From positions 1 to 46,202 of the forward strand of contig DWWU01000027.1 in the NCBI GenBank assembly GCA_019119555.1: a DNA stretch of 46,202 nt. The letters are read 5' to 3'. Both the position numbers and the translations under genes were made by a program. Below, piece by piece: positions 33,567 to 42,209 of this stretch. The notes beneath the pieces are model-generated. The model ran no database searches. It worked only from the letters and a program-made list of their open reading frames with translations, and was not told the origin of the DNA. This DNA comes from Candidatus Fusicatenibacter intestinigallinarum. Lineage in GTDB: Bacteria > Bacillota > Clostridia > Lachnospirales > Lachnospiraceae. Numbering within the stretch: the stretch's first letter is position 1; every line of letters begins with the position of its first letter.

Positions 33567-34247
33567 TCAAACCCCTATATTTGCACGAACCTTTTCGTTC
33601 AGCAAAACCTTTCCCAGCAGTGTCATCAGAATTCCGGCGACGATCGCCTCCGGCACTCCGTTGATGCCGATAATAGACAGAATAAACAGATAGGCGGCGT
33701 CAGCCGCTTCTCCGCTGGCAGCCGCATACTGCTTTCCGAAAAACAGATAAATCATATTCATGACCAGAAGCGTGTTCGTCAGCGCTCCCGACACACCGGC
33801 CGCCGCCAGCGGGAGTACTGCGTTCGCACGCAGTTTCCGGTTCAGTTTCCGGATCAGACGGTACACATAATAAGGAACCACGCCGGTGAGGATTCTCGGG
33901 AGCATACAGATCAGCAGGCTTGCCCAGCCTCCCTCAAATTCTCCCAGGGAATAAAACGGGCTGAATACAAACGAGGTCGCCGTAGGATTCACTGTATTAT
34001 TGATCAGGCTGGTCAGGCCGAATACAAAGCCAAGAAAAGCCCCGTCCGCCGGTCCGAGCAGCAGCGCGCCGAGGATCACCGGTATGTGAATGATCGTCGC
34101 ACGGGTAAATCCCAGTGGAATATAGCCCAGAAACGGTGTGAACGCCATCAGAATGATAAGCGCGGAAAAAAGCGCCAGCAGCGCAAGTCTCTTTGTGGAC
34201 CCCCGCATGCTTCCGGCAGGTTTTGCTGTGTTCGATTTTGTTGTCAT
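33567..34247 (-). CDS. ECF transporter S component, probable pantothenate uptake (PanT-like)
   Basis: This 226-residue membrane protein has about six transmembrane segments. The family pattern LALLALFSALIILMAFTPF is followed by LGYIPLGFTRATIIHIPVILGALLLGP. As an S component it would bind a vitamin and use the shared ECF module encoded elsewhere. Position between coaBC and coaX points to pantothenate. The start at 34247 follows AGGAGG. Vitamin specificity rests on context only. Confidence 0.88.
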   Translation of the reverse strand: MTTKSNTAKPAGSMRGSTKRLALLALFSALIILMAFTPFLGYIPLGFTRATIIHIPVILGALLLGPADGAFLGFVFGLTSLINNTVNPTATSFVFSPFYSLGEFEGGWASLLICMLPRILTGVVPYYVYRLIRKLNRKLRANAVLPLAAAGVSGALTNTLLVMNMIYLFFGKQYAAASGEAADAAYLFILSIIGINGVPEAIVAGILMTLLGKVLLNEKVRANIGV

Positions 34248-34325
34248 AATGTCCTCCTTGTTACAGTTCCCAGAAGGATACTGTACAATCTGTCTGGTTT
34301 ACAGTTACATCTCCGGGAATATTGT

Positions 34326-34339
34326 CCGGAACGTTCCGG
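34326..34339. repeat. Perfect 14-bp palindrome between coaBC and panT
   Basis: CCGGAACGTTCCGG, with TGT and TACA extending the symmetry outward. It lies in the 169-bp gap between panT and coaBC. It could be a regulator site or a small hairpin. The rest of the gap shows no gene. Confidence 0.4.
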
Positions 34340-34416
34340 TACAGTTTTCCCTTTTTCAGCCTGTCAGCAGTGCAGAATCATGGACTGCCTCAGAACTTCA
34401 GATACGGCCTCATGCT

Positions 34417-35616
34417 TTACCGGCGGGAAAGTCTCTCCCTGATTTCATCGAGAATCCTTTCCGCCACCTCTTCCTTGCTCATCATCGGGAGCTCCACGAT
34501 CGTTTCCTTCGTCAGAATCGTCACCACGTTGGTATCCGCACCGAACCCGGCGCCCTCTGTTTTCACATTATTTGCGACAATCATATCCAGGTGCTTTTTC
34601 TCCAGCTTTCTCCTGGAATTTTCCAGCATATGCTCCGTCTCCATCGAAAATCCGCACAGAAACTGGTCTGCGGATTTATGATCCCCCAGATACTGCAGGA
34701 TATCGTCGGTGCGTTCCAGAGGAAGCGACAGCACGCCGTCCGTCTTCTTCACTTTCTCACTGCTGACATTTGCCGGCCGGTAATCCGCGACTGCCGCCGC
34801 TTTGATTATGATTTCCTGCTCAGGCGCCAGTTCACGGACCGTGTCAAACATTTCCTTTGCCGTCGTCACATTCACACACTTCACCGTCAGCGGAACGGAG
34901 AGCTTTACCGGACCGGAGACAAGCGTCACATCCGCGCCGCGCATTGCCGCAATTCTGGCAAGGGCGTATCCCATCTTCCCGGTGGAATGATTGGTCAGAA
35001 AACGCACCGGATCAATCGCCTCCCGGGTCGGGCCTGCGGTAATCAGAATCTTTTTCCCGGCCAGATCCTTTTCCATGCCAATCTCCTGAAGAATATACTC
35101 CAGAAGGACGGACGGTTCCGGCATTTTTCCCGCGCCGGTGTCTCCGCAGGCGAGATGCCCCACTGCCGGAGAGATGATCTGAAAGCCATGGCTCTCCAGT
35201 TTTCTCATGTTTTCCTGAACAATGGAATTTTCAAACATTCTCGTGTTCATGGCCGGAGCCACCAGTTTCGGGCAGGTGCATGCCAGGACTGTCGTGGTCA
35301 GCATATCGTCGGCAATGCCTCCGGCCATCTTGCCGATCACATTGGCGCTCGCCGGTGCAATCATCACAAGATCCGCTTTTTTCGCCAGCGATACATGCTC
35401 CACCTGGAACTCAAAGTTCCGATCAAAGGTATCCACCAGACATTTCCGTCCTGTCAATGTCTCAAAAGTAATCGGGTTGATAAAATTCACAGCGTTCGCG
35501 GTCATAATCACATTCACTTCTGCTCCCTGCTTTACCAACATACTGGCAAGGGACGCCGCTTTATATGCCGCTATACTTCCCGTCACACCAAGAATCACTG
35601 TCTTTCCTTTTAACAT
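34417..35616 (-). CDS. coaBC: Bifunctional phosphopantothenoylcysteine synthetase/decarboxylase
   Basis: CoaBC converts 4'-phosphopantothenate to 4'-phosphopantetheine. Residues 1-185 form the FMN-dependent decarboxylase (GVTGSIAAYKAASL, PASANVIGKMAGGIADD, PAMNTRMFEN). Residues about 190-399 form the synthetase (ILITAGPTREAIDPVRFLTN, KMGYALARIAAMRGA, AAAVADYRP). Length (399) is standard. It is the first gene of the coaBC-panT-coaX set, with a promoter at 35680-35708. Confidence 0.96.
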   Translation of the reverse strand: MLKGKTVILGVTGSIAAYKAASLASMLVKQGAEVNVIMTANAVNFINPITFETLTGRKCLVDTFDRNFEFQVEHVSLAKKADLVMIAPASANVIGKMAGGIADDMLTTTVLACTCPKLVAPAMNTRMFENSIVQENMRKLESHGFQIISPAVGHLACGDTGAGKMPEPSVLLEYILQEIGMEKDLAGKKILITAGPTREAIDPVRFLTNHSTGKMGYALARIAAMRGADVTLVSGPVKLSVPLTVKCVNVTTAKEMFDTVRELAPEQEIIIKAAAVADYRPANVSSEKVKKTDGVLSLPLERTDDILQYLGDHKSADQFLCGFSMETEHMLENSRRKLEKKHLDMIVANNVKTEGAGFGADTNVVTILTKETIVELPMMSKEEVAERILDEIRERLSRR

Positions 35617-35679
35617 TGCTCAATCCTGCCTTTCCGCTGTATTCTCCGGTTTTTCTGTCTCTTTGCCGTATTCGCATTT

Positions 35680-35708
35680 ATTATACACGGGAGGCAGCGG
35701 CAAAACAA
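35680..35708 (-). promoter_or_regulatory. Promoter of the CoA operon
   Basis: On the minus strand, -10 TATAAT (35680-35685), a 17-bp spacer and a weak -35 TTGTTT (35703-35708), about 65 bp upstream of coaBC. The gap 35617-35975 also holds two dispersed repeats and the promoter of the DUF362 gene; no other gene is visible there. Confidence 0.6.
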
Positions 35709-35737
35709 GGATGTTTCAGAAAAAATACACATTGCGT

Positions 35738-35765
35738 GTAACCGTTCCGCTGGCTGAACGATTAC
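35738..35765. repeat. Solo dispersed palindrome between the coaBC and DUF362 promoters
   Basis: A 28-bp copy from GTAACCGTTCCGC to GGCTGAACGATTAC. It lies between two divergent promoters, where a cruciform could insulate them. A further, very degenerate copy may lie at about 35887-35917. Confidence 0.65.
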
Positions 35766-35793
35766 TCCCCGCAGGAGAAAAAGCAAAAACCGC

Positions 35794-35824
35794 TTGACCT
35801 GGAGTGAACTTCAGGTGATATAAC
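35794..35824 (+). promoter_or_regulatory. MerR-type promoter with 19-bp spacer upstream of the DUF362 gene
   Basis: The plus strand has -35 TTGACC (35794-35799) and -10 TATAAC (35819-35824) separated by 19 bp, too long for normal recognition. The spacer is filled by a dyad, ACCTGGAGTGAACTTCAGGT (35797-35816). This is the hallmark of promoters twisted open by MerR-family activators. No merR gene lies in the window. Confidence 0.65.
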
Positions 35825-35975
35825 TATAGTAAAAGATCCGCCGCCGTCTGTTGTCTGATGCAGCTGTCTTATACTGAAACTTTCCGGTTACAGCAGTTCA
35901 GCTGTCTGATCTGTTACACATTCCGGAAGCACAGACGGCAGGACCATTGCAAAAAGTCTTTAAGGAGGTTTTGAG

Positions 35976-36866
35976 ATGAAGGCAAAAGTTTATTTTTCCA
36001 GAGAAATCACACCGGAAAAAGTTGTAGAGATGTACCGCGCTCTTGGCGTAAACCTGTCCGGCAAGGTGGCAGTGAAGGTGCACTCCGGAGAAAAGGGCAA
36101 CCAGAATTTTCTTCGGCCGGAGTTCTGGCGGCCGATGGTCGATGAGGTTCACGGCACAATCGTCGAGTGCAACACCGCATACGGAGACGCCACCACGGGC
36201 GTGCGCGATCATACGGAATCCCACCTGAAGCTGATGGAAGAACATGGATGGAGCAAATATTTCGATGTGGATCTGATGGATGCGGAAGAACCTGACGTCG
36301 TTTGGCCGATTCCAAACGGAAAGGTGCTCAAAGAGAACCATCTGGGCAAACACATCGTCAACTACGATTCCATGCTGGTGCTGGCTCATTTCAAAGGCCA
36401 TCCCATGGGCGGCTACGGCGGAGCGCTCAAACAGCTTTCCATCGGCTGTGCTTCCAGCAAGGGAAAAGCGCTGATTCATTCTGCAGGAAAGACCGACGAC
36501 CGTTTTGAGACCTGGAAACAGCACGCGAGCAGCACTGCATTTCCGGAAGCAATGGCAGACGCAGCCTGCAGCGTACACGAGCATTTCAAAGGAAATATCG
36601 CTTACATTAACGTGATGAAAAATCTATCGGTAGACTGTGACTGCTGCGCAGTGGCAGAGGATCCCTGCATGAAAGATATCGGAATTCTGGCGTCACTGGA
36701 TCCTGTCGCCATCGATCAGGCATGCATTGATCTCGTAATCAACTCTGATGATCCGGGCAAAGAACACTTCATGGAGCGGGTAAACAGCCGCAACGGTATT
36801 CACACCATCGAGGCTGCTGCGGATCTGGGCTTCGGATCCCGCGAGTATGAACTGATTGAGCTTTAA
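35976..36866 (+). CDS. DUF362 domain protein
   Basis: This 296-residue soluble protein is of the DUF362 type, with VAVKVHSGEKGNQNFLRP near residue 32, MLVLAHFKGHPMGGYGGALKQLSIG near 132 and DPVAIDQACIDLV near 248. Many DUF362 proteins carry or sit beside ferredoxin domains; this one lacks an added 4Fe-4S ferredoxin motif but has a CDCCAVAEDPC cluster near 213-223 that could bind metal. AAGGAGG precedes the ATG. It is one of two plus-strand genes and is monocistronic, ending at a terminator. Reaction unknown; a redox or metal-stress role is suggested by the MerR-type promoter. Confidence 0.85.
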   Translation: MKAKVYFSREITPEKVVEMYRALGVNLSGKVAVKVHSGEKGNQNFLRPEFWRPMVDEVHGTIVECNTAYGDATTGVRDHTESHLKLMEEHGWSKYFDVDLMDAEEPDVVWPIPNGKVLKENHLGKHIVNYDSMLVLAHFKGHPMGGYGGALKQLSIGCASSKGKALIHSAGKTDDRFETWKQHASSTAFPEAMADAACSVHEHFKGNIAYINVMKNLSVDCDCCAVAEDPCMKDIGILASLDPVAIDQACIDLVINSDDPGKEHFMERVNSRNGIHTIEAAADLGFGSREYELIEL

Positions 36867-36905
36867 TACGTTCGGCACTCCCCCGCAGGTCGGGGCAGAA
36901 GCAGG

Positions 36906-36953
36906 GAGAGCCCGTGAAGGTATCCGTCCGAAACCTTCACGGGCTCTCTTTTT
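36906..36953. terminator. Bidirectional terminator between DUF362 and beta-glucuronidase genes
   Basis: A perfect 15-bp stem (36906-36920 with 36934-36948) is followed by T's on the plus strand. It sits between two convergent genes and serves both. Confidence 0.9.
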
Positions 36954-36959
36954 GCTGCC

Positions 36960-38774
36960 TTATCCTTTGTAATCAACCGGAAGTTTTTCCCACCGGTTTT
37001 TAAAATAATATGCCGCTGCCTTGGGCTGTCTCTGGCGGGTAAAAATTCCCTTTTTGTTTCCATTGACACGCATGATACCTTCCACTGTCTGGAAATCCGC
37101 AAAATTCCATACCTGTTCGCCTTTGATGCAGTCATAGGAGTCAAACACCCGTTCATAAATCTTCAGGTACTCCAGCTCGTACTCTGCACTCCACTGTACG
37201 CTGGGAAGCTTATATTCTCCCTGGAGATTGTCGCAGCCGTACTCAGTGAAGACAAACGGGCAGTTTACTCCCTTGGCCAGCCACGCGTCCAGCTCCGCCC
37301 GGAACGCTTCCTCTGCGTCCTGCATCTCATAGCCGCCCAGCAGATACCAGCCGTAATACCGGTTAAAGCACAGAAAATCACTGAACTGATAGCAGGTACA
37401 TTTCTCCGGCGAAGAGTTCAGCTCCATCGCAAACGTCCTCGGACGCTTCTGTACATCCAGTTCCCTCGCCTTTTCGAAAATGTCGGCAAAGTATGGAACA
37501 GCGCTCGCGCTCATCGTGTCCGGCTCGTTAAACAGGCTCCATGCAATGACGCAGGCATGATTCTTGTCTCTCCGGATCAGATCCTCCAGCATCGCCAGAT
37601 GATTTTTCTTCAGTTCCGGCACAGTGGAACGCTCAAAGAAGTTTGTGGATTTTCCGCTGACCGCATCCACAAAATTGACGAGGCTCTCGAAAAATCCCAC
37701 CGCAGGCACTTCATCGATAACCAGGAACCCTTCCCGGTCTGCCATCTGATATATTTCCTCACTGTACGGATAGTGGGAAGTCCGGAAAGAATTGGCCCCG
37801 ATCCATTTCATCAGTTCAAAATCCCGTTTGATCACTCCCGGATGATATCCGCGTCCGACAATATCGCTGTCCTCATGTTTTCCAAAGCCTTTCAGATATA
37901 CCGGATGGCCGTTGAGATGGAAACTGTTTCCCTGGATTTCGAACGTACGGATTCCGATCTCCTCTTCATATTCATCAAGCACCGCATCCCCGTCCAGAAT
38001 CCTCAGCACAAAACGGTACAGGTAAGCATCGCGTACCTCCCAGAGACGGGCGTCGGGAATGGTAAGGGTACCTTCTTTTCCCTCAGCCTTCGTCACGAAA
38101 TTTCCCGCCTCATCAAATACCTCCACCGTAACCGGATGGTCTCCGGTGGTCTCCGTCTGATAATCCACATAGGCCGTCGTGCCCTCCAGGCGATGATTGA
38201 CGGTAAAATCCACAATATATTCTTTCGGCAGAGCCACCAGCTTCACCGGCCGCTGAATACCTGCATAGTTGAAAAAGTCAAAAAACGGACGAACCATTTT
38301 TTTCCCGGACTTCAGCGTCTGGGTAAATCCCGCCGGCAGAGACGTGAAACTCAGCTCATTGTTGCCTTTCACTACCACCAGATTTTTCTCATTCCAGCGA
38401 ACAACGTCGTCGATTCTTGCAGAAAACGGAAGAAAACCTCCCTCGTGGGAAATGATCTCCCGGCCGTTCACGTAGACGGTTCCTCTGTGTGTCAGCGCCG
38501 CAAACCGGAGATCCACATGCATTTCTTTCCACTCTCCGGGAACAAATACTTCCGTCTCATACCAGAAATCACCGGCAAATTCCCGGATATTCTTGTCTGT
38601 ATAGAAATCATTGAAGCTGGCAGGGACGGGGATTTTCTCTTCTCCGGGGATTCCGTCTTTCCATCCCTTTGCATCCCCCGTTCCGTCCCAGTCCAGACAG
38701 AACTTCCACATGCCTCCAAGATCCACCACACGGCGCGACGCAGAAGCGCGCGGATAAAGCATTGACTGTTTCAT
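36960..38774 (-). CDS. uidA: Beta-glucuronidase (GH2)
   Basis: This 604-residue enzyme releases glucuronic acid from beta-glucuronides in the cytoplasm. The acid/base is about E417 in WSLFNEPD and the nucleophile about E511 in FTEYGCD. The NxK motif that recognises the glucuronate carboxylate is present (N573-K575 in GNKKGIF), followed by TRQRQPKAAAYYFKNRW as in E. coli UidA. The segment between VPAVGF and HLAML is about 30 residues, the same as in E. coli, suggesting a 'Loop 1' type enzyme that handles small glucuronides. No signal peptide. Start 38774 follows AGGAGG. It is 1 bp from the ABC gene upstream, so it is last in that operon. Confidence 0.95.
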   Translation of the reverse strand: MKQSMLYPRASASRRVVDLGGMWKFCLDWDGTGDAKGWKDGIPGEEKIPVPASFNDFYTDKNIREFAGDFWYETEVFVPGEWKEMHVDLRFAALTHRGTVYVNGREIISHEGGFLPFSARIDDVVRWNEKNLVVVKGNNELSFTSLPAGFTQTLKSGKKMVRPFFDFFNYAGIQRPVKLVALPKEYIVDFTVNHRLEGTTAYVDYQTETTGDHPVTVEVFDEAGNFVTKAEGKEGTLTIPDARLWEVRDAYLYRFVLRILDGDAVLDEYEEEIGIRTFEIQGNSFHLNGHPVYLKGFGKHEDSDIVGRGYHPGVIKRDFELMKWIGANSFRTSHYPYSEEIYQMADREGFLVIDEVPAVGFFESLVNFVDAVSGKSTNFFERSTVPELKKNHLAMLEDLIRRDKNHACVIAWSLFNEPDTMSASAVPYFADIFEKARELDVQKRPRTFAMELNSSPEKCTCYQFSDFLCFNRYYGWYLLGGYEMQDAEEAFRAELDAWLAKGVNCPFVFTEYGCDNLQGEYKLPSVQWSAEYELEYLKIYERVFDSYDCIKGEQVWNFADFQTVEGIMRVNGNKKGIFTRQRQPKAAAYYFKNRWEKLPVDYKG

Positions 38775-38775
38775 T

Positions 38776-40413
38776 TCAACATTCCTCCTTCATCAAGATA
38801 TTTTTTATTTCCTGATAAGAGCCTGCCGCCTGTATTCTGCCGTCTTCCATCAGCAGAATGCAGTCATAACGCGCCAGATTCTCCGGCCTTGGGTTATGAG
38901 AGACAAACAGAAAGCCAAACGGCCCCGAGAGGAGCAGCTCCTCGATCACATTCCGTGTTTCCTGATCCACCGATGCCGTAACCTCATCCATCAGATAAAA
39001 CGGCGTCTCACGGATCAGCGCACGCGCAAGCGCCACACGCTGCTTTTCCCCTCCGGAAAATGACTGAATCGAATCCTGATCCAGCGCCTGCTGTCTCCAC
39101 CGATCCCACAGCTTCTCCAGTTTCAGCTTCCCGAGAAGACCTGAGATTTTTTCCTGCGGATACTCTTTATTCAGCGTAATATTGGAAAGAAGATCCTGCT
39201 GGAACAGATAGGCATCCTGAAAAACAGTCGTCACATACCGACAGAATTCCCCAAGGGAGACCTGCCGGAGATCCTGTCCTCCGATCGTTATATTCCCCGA
39301 ATAGTTTTCGTCAAGCTTTCCGATCAGCCGCAGAAGACTGCTTTTCCCTGATCCGCTTTTTCCTACCAGCAGGTATTTTTTATGTACATCCAATGTGAGA
39401 CTGATCTGTTTCAGGATCTCATGTTCCCCTACCTGATAACACAGATCTTTCACCTGAATCTCATTGACTTTTTTCAGGCGGGAAGACGTCTGCCGCTCTT
39501 CCTTCTGATACGCCTGATATTCTTTTTCAAACTTTTCCAGAAGCGCGCGCCCATTGCTGCGGGTATTCCACAATTCTGCAAACAAGGTAATCGGCATTGC
39601 GATCACATTATGAAACTGCATGGCCGCCAGCAGACCTCCCGCTGTCATGGAGCCCTGCAGAATAAAAAGAATACCGACCAGAATGATCAGAAACATCTGC
39701 AGGCACTGCAGTACCGTACCGATCAGATTAATATACATCCGTATTTTGGCGGAACGGTAATCTGTAAGGCTGATTTCCCGGCTCTCCTGCATCATCTTTT
39801 CCTGAAGGTAATCCTCATAATCATAGCTCCTCACCACCGCAATGCCCGCCATGAAATCCGTAATTGTCTGATTCAGATTCTTCAGACAGGACGTATAGGT
39901 CAGCCTCCGCTTCTGGGATTCTTTCGTAAATAAATTGGGATTCAGCGTCATCAGCAGACATCCCGCGAAAATGATGACCGCCATCACAGGATGAATCGCA
40001 CACAAAGCGGCAATCGAAAACAGAACTGTCATTCCGCATCCCGCAAGATCCAGCCCGGTCATATAATAATCCTGGCAGATCATGGAAACATCGTTGTTCA
40101 ACACGGACAGATGCGCAGAGCGCTTGTCAGGAGTAAACTCCGAAACAGAATGATTCCTCAGGGAAGAAATCAGGCGGGTGCGAAGCATATGCTGCACCTG
40201 ATTTTTATACCGGTTTTCCACCAGCGGACGGATTCCCGCACCGGCAATATAGACCAGAAACAGCAAAGCCAGAACGCACAGGCTGCGAATCAGCGCAGGT
40301 CCGTTCCCGACCGCCGCGAAATCCACAAGATCTTTGATACAATACTGCTGCAGTACACTGGAGCCTGTGTAAACAACCAGAACTGCAAGACAGATCAGAA
40401 ACTTCCTTTTCAC
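38776..40413 (-). CDS. ABC half-transporter (membrane domain fused to ATPase), copy 1
   Basis: This 545-residue protein has an N-terminal six-helix exporter domain (about 1-300) and a C-terminal ATPase. The ATPase shows Walker A GKSGSGKSS, signature SFSGGEKQR, Walker B FYLMDEVTASVD and switch FVSHN. It starts with GTG at 40413, behind GAGAGGGGG. A palindrome lies between it and copy 2. Such fused exporters work as dimers. This copy differs in style from copies 2 and 3 and may act alone or with them. Whether the cargo is a glucuronide, peptide or lipid is not visible. Confidence 0.88.
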   Translation of the reverse strand: MKRKFLICLAVLVVYTGSSVLQQYCIKDLVDFAAVGNGPALIRSLCVLALLFLVYIAGAGIRPLVENRYKNQVQHMLRTRLISSLRNHSVSEFTPDKRSAHLSVLNNDVSMICQDYYMTGLDLAGCGMTVLFSIAALCAIHPVMAVIIFAGCLLMTLNPNLFTKESQKRRLTYTSCLKNLNQTITDFMAGIAVVRSYDYEDYLQEKMMQESREISLTDYRSAKIRMYINLIGTVLQCLQMFLIILVGILFILQGSMTAGGLLAAMQFHNVIAMPITLFAELWNTRSNGRALLEKFEKEYQAYQKEERQTSSRLKKVNEIQVKDLCYQVGEHEILKQISLTLDVHKKYLLVGKSGSGKSSLLRLIGKLDENYSGNITIGGQDLRQVSLGEFCRYVTTVFQDAYLFQQDLLSNITLNKEYPQEKISGLLGKLKLEKLWDRWRQQALDQDSIQSFSGGEKQRVALARALIRETPFYLMDEVTASVDQETRNVIEELLLSGPFGFLFVSHNPRPENLARYDCILLMEDGRIQAAGSYQEIKNILMKEEC

Positions 40414-40450
40414 AACAACTGTCCCCCTCTCGGTAAAATTCGCATCCGTT

Positions 40451-40478
40451 GTAACAGTTCAGCCCACTGAACTGTTAC
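40451..40478. repeat. Solo dispersed palindrome, best-matching copy
   Basis: A perfect 12-bp inverted repeat, GTAACAGTTCAG / CTGAACTGTTAC, around CCCA. It lies between two co-directional ABC genes, 13 bp after the copy 1-side stop at 40491 in transcription order. It is the cleanest palindrome of the family in the window. Confidence 0.85.
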
Positions 40479-40490
40479 AGCACAGCATCC

Positions 40491-42209
40491 CTACCTGTAC
40501 CAGGAAGTCTGCGCATCCCATAGCCTGCGGTACAGAGAACCCGGCGTATGGAGCAGCTCATCATGGGTTCCGCCCTCAACGATCCTTCCGTCATTGAGAA
40601 CGTAAATACGATCCACCAGCCTGGCAATGCTCAGCCGGTGGGAAATCACAATCAGCGAAGTATTCTCCGCAGCGGCATTCTCCAGAATCAGTTCGTTGAT
40701 CCTCTTTTCATAAAGAGGATCAATGGCAGCCGTCGGCTCATCCAGAAGCAAAACATTTCCGCCGTGGTAAAAAAGCCGGGCCAGAGCGATTTTCTGCCAT
40801 TGTCCGCCGGAAAGGTCCGTCTCGCCGAATTCCCGCCCGAGAATTTCTCCGGAAGGAATATCCTCAAGCTCAATCTGCCGCGACAGCCTGCGGATCAGAT
40901 CCATATTCTGAGGAATCCTCTCGCTCACCGCAATATTTTCCTCTCTGCTGAGCGCATAGCGCTGAAAATCCTGAAACATCACTCTCGTGAAGTCTTTCCC
41001 ACATCCAAGGGCAGTCCCGCAGGTGGGCTGCAGAAGACCGGACAGGATTTTGGCAAGCGTCGATTTTCCTGCCCCGTTGACGCCGACAATGGCGATCCGC
41101 TCTCCGGCCTGCACCGTCAGACTGATATCGTTCAGCACATTTTTTTCTGACGTCGGATAGGCAAACGCTACATGCTCCAGACGAATTTCATGATCCGGAG
41201 ACAGACCTGTCTCCTTTTTTTCCTCATCTGCTTCCATAAAACGGAAAAACGGTTTCACGAGATTCACAAACTCTGTATAATAACCGGCAACTTCAAAGAG
41301 TTCTCCATACTGGGACTGCAGAAATAATGCGGTAGAAATTGTAGTGATAAATCCTGCATAATCAACTTTGCCCTGAAAATAAAGCAGACCGGCCAGCACA
41401 TAGACGCCTGCAAGCGCACCAAAACGAAAAACGGAAAGCACGAGATTCACTTTGAAAACATATGCTCCGACAGAATACTCTGTTTCCTGATATCTGTCCG
41501 ATGATTCCTTCCACTTTTTCTTTAAAAAAGGATAGCTGTCAAAAAGAATGCGTTCTTTTGCCGACGCAAGATTGACAAGCCCGTCCCAGCGGGCGCTCTC
41601 TTCCTTTTCCGCTGCCGCCGACTCCCGCTGCCGTCTGCTTCTCTGCACCCCTTCGCAGACCTGCTCGGTCAGCGACGGAAACGCAGTAAAAAGCACAAAG
41701 AGAAAGAAAAGCGGATGGATGGACGCAGCATAACCGGACAGCACAAAGATACTGATAATAATACTGCAAAATTCGATCAGGCATTCAACGACCCGGTAAA
41801 TATTCATACTCGCCACTTTTGCTTCCCACAATCCGTCATAAAACTGCGGGTCTTCATAACAGCGCATCTCTATCTCTCCGCATTTTTTATGCAGCGCAAG
41901 TTTGACCTTTTTTTCAAACGTCAGAATCGCGCCAAACTGAACAACCACACGCTGGTAATATATCAGATAAGCTTTCGTTGCAATTAAATAAAAGGCATAC
42001 ATAGCAAGCGGAAAAACGAGATTCCGGATCGGCGGATCGCTCCGGGAGGCGGCGTCAACAAACCGGTAGATTCTGCGGCTCATCTCCATCCCCAGAAAAG
42101 GGAGCACTGCCATAAGCACAGAAAGCAGCAGATGGGCGGCAAAATGAAACGGCATAAGGCCAAAAGCAGTTTTTACGCATTTCTTTACGACATCAGAATG
42201 TTCCTTCAT
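40491..42209 (-). CDS. ABC half-transporter, copy 2
   Basis: This 572-residue exporter-type protein has about six N-terminal transmembrane helices and an ATPase with Walker A GVNGAGKST, signature LSGGQWQK, Walker B VLLLDEPTAAID and switch VISHRL. All key ATPase residues are present. Its ATG overlaps the end of copy 3 by 17 bp, so copies 2 and 3 are probably translated together and may form a heterodimer. The LSGGQWQ style recalls exporters of modified peptides, but no precursor peptide gene was found. Confidence 0.9.
   Translation of the reverse strand: MKEHSDVVKKCVKTAFGLMPFHFAAHLLLSVLMAVLPFLGMEMSRRIYRFVDAASRSDPPIRNLVFPLAMYAFYLIATKAYLIYYQRVVVQFGAILTFEKKVKLALHKKCGEIEMRCYEDPQFYDGLWEAKVASMNIYRVVECLIEFCSIIISIFVLSGYAASIHPLFFLFVLFTAFPSLTEQVCEGVQRSRRQRESAAAEKEESARWDGLVNLASAKERILFDSYPFLKKKWKESSDRYQETEYSVGAYVFKVNLVLSVFRFGALAGVYVLAGLLYFQGKVDYAGFITTISTALFLQSQYGELFEVAGYYTEFVNLVKPFFRFMEADEEKKETGLSPDHEIRLEHVAFAYPTSEKNVLNDISLTVQAGERIAIVGVNGAGKSTLAKILSGLLQPTCGTALGCGKDFTRVMFQDFQRYALSREENIAVSERIPQNMDLIRRLSRQIELEDIPSGEILGREFGETDLSGGQWQKIALARLFYHGGNVLLLDEPTAAIDPLYEKRINELILENAAAENTSLIVISHRLSIARLVDRIYVLNDGRIVEGGTHDELLHTPGSLYRRLWDAQTSWYR

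Noticed and set aside
40443..40486. Target duplication around the solo palindromes
   Set aside because: None of the solo copies shows a convincing direct repeat; they may not be transposed units.
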